This document shows positions 57,057 to 64,000 of a DNA stretch of 64,000 nt, piece after piece. Source of the DNA: Mucor racemosus. Lineage: Eukaryota > Mucoromycota > Mucoromycetes > Mucorales > Mucoraceae. The stretch is taken from the NCBI GenBank assembly GCA_027405735.1, contig JAPEHQ010000006.1, forward strand, positions 1,922,001 through 1,986,000. Reading direction: 5' to 3'. The translations under genes were made by a program, and so were the position numbers. Each line of letters begins with the position of its first letter. Positions within the stretch are counted from its first letter, which is position 1. The notes under the pieces were generated by a model that worked only from the letters and a program-made list of their open reading frames with translations, searched no databases and was not told the DNA's origin.

Positions 57057-57866
57057 ACCCATTAAATTTTACAACAATTAAAGGTTATTCCTGCAAAATT
57101 CTACAAAATCAACAAGGATAATATCCAAAATTAGACTAAATTAACACTTACAATGCTGTGTTTTGTCAGTTACACGTTGTTTCTGACACTCGCAAGTATA
57201 CCAAACGAATACTATCGTTCAATAGATTCGTTCTGGTGTATTTTTGAGGATTTTCGTAAACTTTCATTTCACCTCGATTTTTGCCTTGCTATACCTCGTC
57301 TGAAATCTTAATTTTTACTAATTTCAGTTTTTCGCCCGAAAAATGCGATTTTTTACCAAGGTAAACGTTAGAGACAATTGGCCGTAATGATCATATCTAT
57401 ATGATGGAAAAGTATATTTTGAGTCACCATGCCAATTTTTTTGATCTTTTTGGAAAAAACTGAAATCGCACATTTCTGTATTTATTGAACGATTTTGTAA
57501 GTCGAATTTTTAAAAAAAAAAATCTTGAAACATAGAGGACTATAGATTACATATATCTTATTATTACACTTTTGGGATTGATTCAAGGTTCCTTCTTTTT
57601 AAAATTCTTTGAATGTCGAATTTTTTTTCGAAATGTCAAAAACGATCAGAAATTTGACCATCGCCATTTCCGATTTAAATCCCCGTCGACACTGTATTTT
57701 TTTTTATTCTAATGCAAACATTTGAAGCTATATTGGCCAACATTCTATAAATTACAAACTGACAAAACATCTGCTACTTTTTATTATATGTATAACATTG
57801 ATGAGTAAATGATCAAAGAGGGATAGAAAGAAAATAGAAGAACAAAAAAAAGATAGGATGAGAAAT
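57057..57866. other. 810-bp spacer with AT-rich self-complementary sequence
   Basis: Convergent 3' ends of eIF2B-beta and the aminopeptidase. Several A/T-block strings recur inverted within it (for example 'aaactgaaatcgca' against 'tgcgatttttt...ctgaaa'). It resembles repeat-island DNA but matches no defined copy. No gene. Confidence 0.4.
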
Positions 57867-59601
57867 CTACAAAAGGAAAGCACCGGCAAGAGCAACAACA
57901 GGAGAACCAGTGACACGAGGTAAACTCCAAGCAACAGCACCAGTAGTCTCAGCAGAACCGGCAACATCCAAATGAGTATAACCAATAGACACATCCTTGT
58001 TATCTAAACCATATGCGTCCAAACCAGAAGCCTGCAACATGAAACCAGCAGGGTATTGATGGCCACGGTTAGTCATGGTTGAAGGTTGATCGTTGGCAGA
58101 AACAAGATCTTCACTGGAGCGACCAGGACGAACACATGTCACATCCTCACGACGCATTGTAGAGATTTCAAAGGGATCAGCCAAAAGATGGCCAGCATCA
58201 TGAACACGCTTACTGACACGGTTCTTGCGAGCGAAACCATTGTCTAGTGTAATACCATAACCGTCATAGGCACGGATAGCATGACCTGTCAAAGTAGCAC
58301 AAGTAAACAAAAGAGAAGGTGCACTAGAAGCGATGGTGTTTTCCTTTTTGTTGGCAAGAACCTTTTCCTTGAACTCGCACAATAAATCAGTCATAACCAT
58401 ACGACCTTCAGCATCAGTGTTACCAACTAATACACGCTTTCCACTACGAGCAACGATAACCTCATCACTAACGTACATATCAGGACCAACGGAATTACGA
58501 ACAAGAGCAAGACCACCGGAAACATTGACCTTCTCAGGGCCAAGCATGGAGAGGGTCTTGAAGAAACCAGCAACAGCAGCAGCACCACATTTATCACGAG
58601 ACATGTCTCTCATATGACCACTACACTTAATATCTGCTCCACCAGTATCATAGGTAACACCTTTACCAACAAAGAATAAGCTAAAAACACACACGCACAC
58701 ACATAAAATCTGTTTAGGACCAAATTACCAAAACCAACACTAAAAATAAGAAAAAAAAAAAAACTTACTTTTCCTTGACCTTGGATTGTTCAGGAGAAAC
58801 ATAATCAAACTTGACGAAACGAGGATGATGACGTTCAACAGCTAATGAAGCACGAGTAACAGCATGGGCCAAAGGATAGTTTTTCTTGATATACTCAATA
58901 TCATCAATGATTGAAACCTTAACATTCTCGACACCTTCGAATTGAGCTTGAATATACTTTGCAATGTTGATGGGGGACATAATCTCGGGATCAGGGTTAC
59001 CAATGTCCTTACAAACACGGCGACCGGCCTCAACAGCGCCAACAAGTTTGATCAAACCATCTTGTTGATCTTGAGGGAAACTACTAACGAAACCAACACG
59101 TTCAAAGGTCTTGATTTTGATAGAAGCATTTTGACGTACATCAATGGGTTCAAAACAAGATTCCAATAAACCCAACATGGTAACACCCAAAAAGTGATCA
59201 TAATCATTGTTGGTATCAAAAGTCCAATAAGATTCAGCGTGAGTAGGTTCATCGGCAAAGCAAACAAGAGGAGAGGTCATACCAATCTTGATAGCTTGAA
59301 TACCAGCAGAATAAGCAATGTCCTTGAAACGACGAACATCGTCGAAATCATTGTAAAGAGAACCAGTAGGAGCTAATAGAATACGCTTATGGGGTTGAGC
59401 ATCATCAGGAAGAATCAACTGCAAAGATTCACCAAAGGTAGCATCTAATTCTACATGTTTTTGAATAGAAGGCACAACATTTTTCAAAGAGTTTTTATCA
59501 GTGAAGACGACGATAAGACCATCATAACCAGTTTGAGATTGTTGAAGGGTTTCAACTAATTTGTTATTGTGAGATACTAACTCAAGCTTAGGCAACTCCA
59601 T
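57867..59601 (-). CDS. M17 family leucyl aminopeptidase
   Basis: Two exons on the minus strand, 59601-58769 and 58680-57867, giving 548 residues. The N-terminal half is the variable macro-like domain. The catalytic half has GKGVTYDTGGADIK (K284, D289, D294) and NTDAEGR (365-371), which hold the two metal ions and catalytic residues of M17 peptidases. An N-proximal RRVCKDIGNPDPEIMSP segment is also typical. It removes N-terminal residues from peptides as a hexamer, usually in the cytosol. The C-terminus (THLDVAGSAETTGAVAWSLP) is complete. The intron carries a 13-A run (plus strand) next to the donor. Confidence 0.93.
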
Positions 59602-60679
59602 TTTTGTAATTTTGTATAAAAAAGGAAAAAGAGAAGGTTGAAAAGAAAATTTTTCTTTTTTATTATACCTGGAAACCTGGGTTTCGTTTTTTTGTACCCG
59701 GTAGACATAGTGCGGGGCAACTGGAGATGTATGGTGATATGTCTAGCTGCAATCGCGTTTAGCACAACTCCGCGTACAAGCGATTGATAATTGAGAAAAA
59801 AAACTGCTTACAGAAGACTCTTTGATCTTTGAGATTGCCTGGAAAAAGAAACTCTAAATACATTTTACTCATCAATTTTACCTAAAAAGGAGGGAGGGGA
59901 TTAACTTTCAAAGAGTTTATTCAAGCAAATAGTTGTAGTTTAAAACTGTTTCAATGCTTTGAATATATTATTCGACATATCAAGTTTATATCTGCTTTTT
60001 TTTTTTTTGCGATGAAAAAGAAAATTGATGGCTATAAATCGATTTGCTTTCAGGACATGGATTTTGGCATTTCACGAAAATGAGCTTTCATGTTTAAGCA
60101 AAGATAACACAAATGATTCTAAAGGGTATTCATGTTTGTATACAAGTAATGTTACTCAAGCAAGCAAGCCATAATGATCCAAGATAAGATCCAACAAACA
60201 AAGCTGGCTTGATTAATGCAAATATGAGAATTAGCCATAATCCTAAAACGGAGAGTTAATCATAAAATTATGCTGCATCTCGTAAAGGATTGAATGAATC
60301 CTACCGTATCAATTATTCTCACGGATCTCACGACCTGTTACACGTATTAATAGGGCATTTGGGCGCAGCATATTGGAGTATACAAAGTGACTCATCGTTT
60401 GCAATAGAAACTCAAGGAAAGGAAAAGAATTATAGACATGACCGAGTTTGTTAAATATCAATATTTCCTAGTTTTTTTTTTACTGCGGTATTGGCAATCC
60501 ACAGCTATATTGCTCACTTGACAGCAATCGTATTCATTTACTGCCCCACTTACTTGAAACTCAGTATTTCTAGGCGTAGTAGAGGGTGTGTAATTTTGCT
60601 GGATATGATAAAACTTGCATTATAAAAACTCTAGAGGAATTCAGTTTTTTCTTTTTATTTTCTAAACAAATCCTTGAAT
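59602..60679. promoter_or_regulatory. Divergent intergenic region, aminopeptidase / GTPBP1-like
   Basis: About 1.1 kb between start codons pointing apart. A GC-richer patch at about 59690-59785 stands out. I tested it for a tRNA-like fold by eye and found no acceptor stem. No gene. Confidence 0.45.
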
Positions 60680-62646
60680 ATGACTGTAAACGATGGCAAT
60701 TTGATCGATGAGGCCAACTTGCTAGCTGATGCTTTGTGTAAGGCTTCCATTTCTGATCAAAAACAACAACAAAACATTGTAGATAATATGCTTGAAAACC
60801 TGATAAATAGTACCGAAGATAAGAATGAAACAACGAAATTATTAAAAGTATGAATTTCATTTATTTTTACTATATGAAAAAAATACTCAGTTATTTTATA
60901 GGAAATATTATTGAATCCAACACAACAAGATATTGAATATTTAACAAATTTAATATCGACTCGAATAGATCAAGGAAGAGGAGAAACACTATTTGAAATT
61001 GGCTTGGAAGGTATGTAAAAAAAAAAAAAAAAATGTCAAAATCTAAATATCTTACATGTACAAAAAAAAATAGAGGATGGTTCATCAATGAATTTATCTC
61101 AAGATGAATACACGAAATGCATTGAGACTATTCGCATTGTCACTGATAAATTACAGGCAGATTTCGCCAATATTGATGAACTGAATACATTGGATCCTAC
61201 TGCAAAGCCTTCCAATTCAACGACCTCAGATGTTTATCATTTAATGATTCGAAAACGACCTCAGTCAGTACAAGATTTGCTTGAAATTAGAGTAGCTGTA
61301 GTTGGCAATGTCGATGCAGGCAAATCCACCATGTTGGGCGTATTGACAAAGGGTGTATTAGATGATGGACGAGGCAAAGCGCGTGTCAATTTGTTTCGCC
61401 ACAAGCACGAAATTGAATCAGGTCGAACGTCTAGTGTAGGCGGTGAAATTCTAGGCTTTGACGCCATGTCTAGACCTATTATTCATACAGGGAAGAAATC
61501 TACCTGGGAAGAAATCACTGATAAAGCTGCCAAGGTATTGAGTTTTGTTGATTTGGCAGGTCATGAAAAGTATCTCAAGACTACTGTATTTGGTATGACA
61601 GGTAGTGCACCTGAATTTGCCATGTTGATGGTTGGTGCTAATGCTGGTATGATTGGTATGTCAAAGGAGCATTTGGGCTTAGCTTTATCTTTGGGTATCC
61701 CTGTATTGGTTGTAATCACTAAAATTGATCGATGCCCTGCTCATGTTTTGGAGAAAACTATTAAAGAATTAACATCTATTCTCAAATCAAAATCATGTCG
61801 CAAGATTCCCTTGTTTGTAGAGAATAACCATGATGTTGTAATGACAGCAGTAAGCTTTAACAGTATTGCATTCTATTATAAATTTATTCTAATTTGTTTT
61901 ATTTAGCAAAATTTTGTCAGTGAACGCTTATGTCCAATATTTCAAGTATCCAATGTAACAGGACAAGGCCTTGATTTAGTACGTAATTTCTTGAATATTT
62001 TGCCTTCATTAACGAAATATGACACCGATCAACCTTTTCATTACGAGATAAATGAAACTTATTCTGTTCCTTTTGTTGGTACTGTTGTTAGTGGTGTTAT
62101 GAAAAGTGGCATTATTCATATTGGCGATAAAGTCTTGTTGGGTCCTGATCATGCAGGTCAATTTATTACAACAACAATCAAGGGTATCCACCGTAAAAGA
62201 GTTTCAATACCTGTTGCAAGAGCAGGCCAAACTGTTACATTCGCACTAAAGAATGTGCGGCGTAATACAATAAGAAAAGGACAAGTTTTATTAGCTTATG
62301 AAAAGGATAAACCTACCCCTCCTTCATCAAGAAGATTTGAAGCTGAAGTTTTGGTATTGTATCATTCCACTACCATTAAATCCAAATATCAAGCAATGGT
62401 ACATTGTGGTGCAGTTAGACAAACAGCTAGCATTATTACAACTGATAAAACTGTTCTTCGAACTGGAGATCGCGCAAAAGTTGTAAGTAATATATATAAT
62501 TTTAATTTATTGAGTTTACTAATTCTACGTAAATCCAGGAATTTGAATTTGTTAAAAATCCTGAATATCTAACAATTGGAACACGATTGATTTTCAGAGA
62601 GGGAAGAACTAAAGGTGTTGGTAAAATCATTCGATTACTTGCTTAA
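60680..62646 (+). CDS. GTPBP1/GTPBP2-type translational GTPase
   Basis: Five exons: 60680-60847, 60902-61010, 61074-61849, 61907-62482 and 62539-62646, giving 578 residues. A helical acidic N-terminus (1-165) is followed by the G domain: G1 GNVDAGKST (170-178), the [14 protein letters not shown] switch area, G3 DLAGHEKY (near 254) and TKID as G4. EF-Tu-like domains II and III follow ([58 protein letters not shown] at the end). Animal GTPBP1 rescues stalled ribosomes and links to the exosome; the fungal role is less studied. A-rich runs lie in intron 2 on both sides. It converges on the next gene with 33 bp between stops. Confidence 0.92.
61017..61033 (+). repeat. Poly-A run in intron 2 of the GTPase gene
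   Basis: About 17 A's right after the 5' splice site; a second A9 run precedes the acceptor at 61061. Confidence 0.8.
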
Positions 62647-62679
62647 ATTTTAAATAAAAAGAGATAGTTTTATTGTCAT

Positions 62680-63455
62680 TTAGTTTATATTCTTTGGTAA
62701 AAATAAGGTAGTTGGCTTATTTGATCTATGAATTCTTAAATGTCGACGTAAATTACTCTGTACACTAAATTTTCTTCCACAACATGGCTCTGAACAAACA
62801 AATGGTTTTTCTCCAGTATGAGAAAAAGTATGGGTTCGTAAACTAGATGGTCTTGTAAATCCCTTGTTACAATAAGGACATATATATCTACAAGACGAAT
62901 TCGATCGGCAAACACTAACATCGGTTTCTTCTTCATCTTCTTCTATCTCTTCTTCTTCTCCTTCTCCTTCTTCTTGTTGTCGATCTTGTTCTTTTTCTTT
63001 TTCTTCTTTAAGAGTATGCTTGGAATTAGTGGGGTATATAAAATCAGAATAAGATCGAGAATGAGTTCTTCCTCTCATTGATTCTGGTGGTTTCTTTTTT
63101 TCTAGTGATAATAATTGCATATCAATTGGTAAAGACATGGTTGATGATTTTGACATTGAAGGAGGAACTACAAGAGAAGGAGGGGGTGGATGAGGAGGTA
63201 GCAAGCAATTATTATTGGATGTGATATGTTCAGAAGCATGTCGTCTATGTCCATGTTGAACTGATTGATGGTGAAGGTATTTATGATGATATTGATGGTT
63301 CTGTGGTCTAGTATAATCTACAGAGAATAATATATAAGATCAGCTCATTAAGTTCATGCGTTTCCTTTCTTGATAGATGTACTAAATTTACCAATCAAAC
63401 CAGGACCACCCTCTAAAAGGTCTTTAATCGAAGGCAATTTTGGTTTTTCATTCAT
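62680..63455 (-). CDS. C2H2 zinc-finger transcription factor
   Basis: Two exons on the minus strand, 63455-63392 and 63317-62680, giving 233 residues. After a MNEKPKLPSIKDLLEG start (SIKDLL-type motifs are common in fungal C2H2 factors) come His/Gln-, Pro- and Ser-rich parts, then a long acidic Glu run. Two C2H2 fingers close the protein: CPYCNKGFTRPSSLRTHTFSH, TGEKPF linker, CSEPCCGRKFSVQSNLRRHLRIH (in part). The second finger has four residues between its Cys pair. It probably binds DNA in the nucleus. Target unknown. Confidence 0.88.
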
Positions 63456-64000
63456 TATAATTAAATAAACTTTAATACTAGTGAAAACGCGCTAACACAG
63501 AAAAAGATAAAAAGGTAGAAAGAAGAATATTTGGATACATTAAAAAAAGAGAGCATTTTATATATAAAATGGTTTGTTTTTTGAATTACAGACACCCTTA
63601 ATTTAGCATTTAAAGGAGGAAAAAGAGTTGCATTGATGAAGGGATGAAATCAGAATCATTTCATTGTATATTAATTTGTCTTTCTAAGTATATAATTGTA
63701 TTTATTTCGGATTATTCTAAAGAAAGTAATATATCTTTTTGATCTTGAGACAACTACGTTGCTATGGATATATGTGTAAATATGTAACCATAACAACCAT
63801 AGAGATATCAGATCAAAATATTGATCAAGATCTGATAAACTTTTTAACATTGTTTTTCATTTAGTTTCAAATAAATTTAACTTTTTATTATCGATATTAT
63901 TTCGGATTTTAACCATAGATGGTCAAGTGAAATTAATTATATCAAAAATCATCACTATTGTTTAGCTTTTCACCACTGCATGAATGTTTAGCCCAATTTT
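63456..64000. promoter_or_regulatory. Upstream region of the C2H2 factor gene, to window edge
   Basis: 545 bp of AT-rich sequence with a TATA-like 'tttatatataaaatgg' near 63556-63571. No other gene recognised. Confidence 0.4.

Noticed and set aside
59690..59785. GC-richer patch tested as tRNA or small RNA
   Set aside because: No acceptor stem, anticodon arm or T-loop consensus could be laid out.

Overview
The window looks like a contig from an early-diverging filamentous fungus, most likely Mucoromycota (Mucorales-like). It is strongly AT-rich. Genes have many short introns (about 45-90 nt, GT...AG), and the proteins carry Gln/Asn/Ser/His tracts. Most predicted products are ordinary fungal housekeeping proteins. 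Species cannot be decided from sequence alone. Exon borders below were read by hand from splice signals and frame continuity, not from transcripts.

Gene block 1 (3.5-14.1 kb) holds mitochondrial ribosomal protein bS18m, Rab GDI, a poly-Q protein with a possible WWE-like N-terminus, the translesion polymerase REV1 (14 exons), and a STIMATE/YPL162C-type vacuolar membrane protein. REV1 and the STIMATE gene diverge from a 190-bp shared promoter. The poly-Q gene and REV1 converge with only 15 bp between stop codons.

Repeat island 1 (14.1-24.4 kb) contains several dispersed repeat families, here called R1-R4, a broken LINE endonuclease fragment, and insertions that can be dated against each other because intact (empty-site) copies of the host repeats lie elsewhere in the window.

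Gene block 2 (24.4-33.2 kb) holds mitochondrial Phe-tRNA synthetase, a d4/DPF-like zinc-finger and PHD protein, the splicing helicase PRP28, and an RCH1/SLC10A7-type membrane transporter.

Repeat island 2 (33.2-42.6 kb) is the most unusual part. It is a giant inverted repeat (arms about 1.8-2 kb) whose inner arm sequence is virtually identical. The loop holds a truncated, frameshifted Gag retroelement with its 5' LTR. Solo LTRs with 5-bp target duplications and a foldback MITE-like element lie nearby.

Gene block 3 (42.7-51.1 kb) holds SWD1/RBBP5 (COMPASS), CHS5 (exomer), a small zinc-finger protein, a two-BTB KCTD-like protein and a single-pass coiled-coil membrane protein. A 3.9-kb spacer with an R2 relic follows. 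Gene block 4 (55-63.5 kb) holds RPB12, eIF2B-beta, an M17 leucyl aminopeptidase, a GTPBP1-type GTPase and a C2H2 transcription factor. No operon-like functional clusters, tRNAs, rRNAs or CRISPR arrays were seen.
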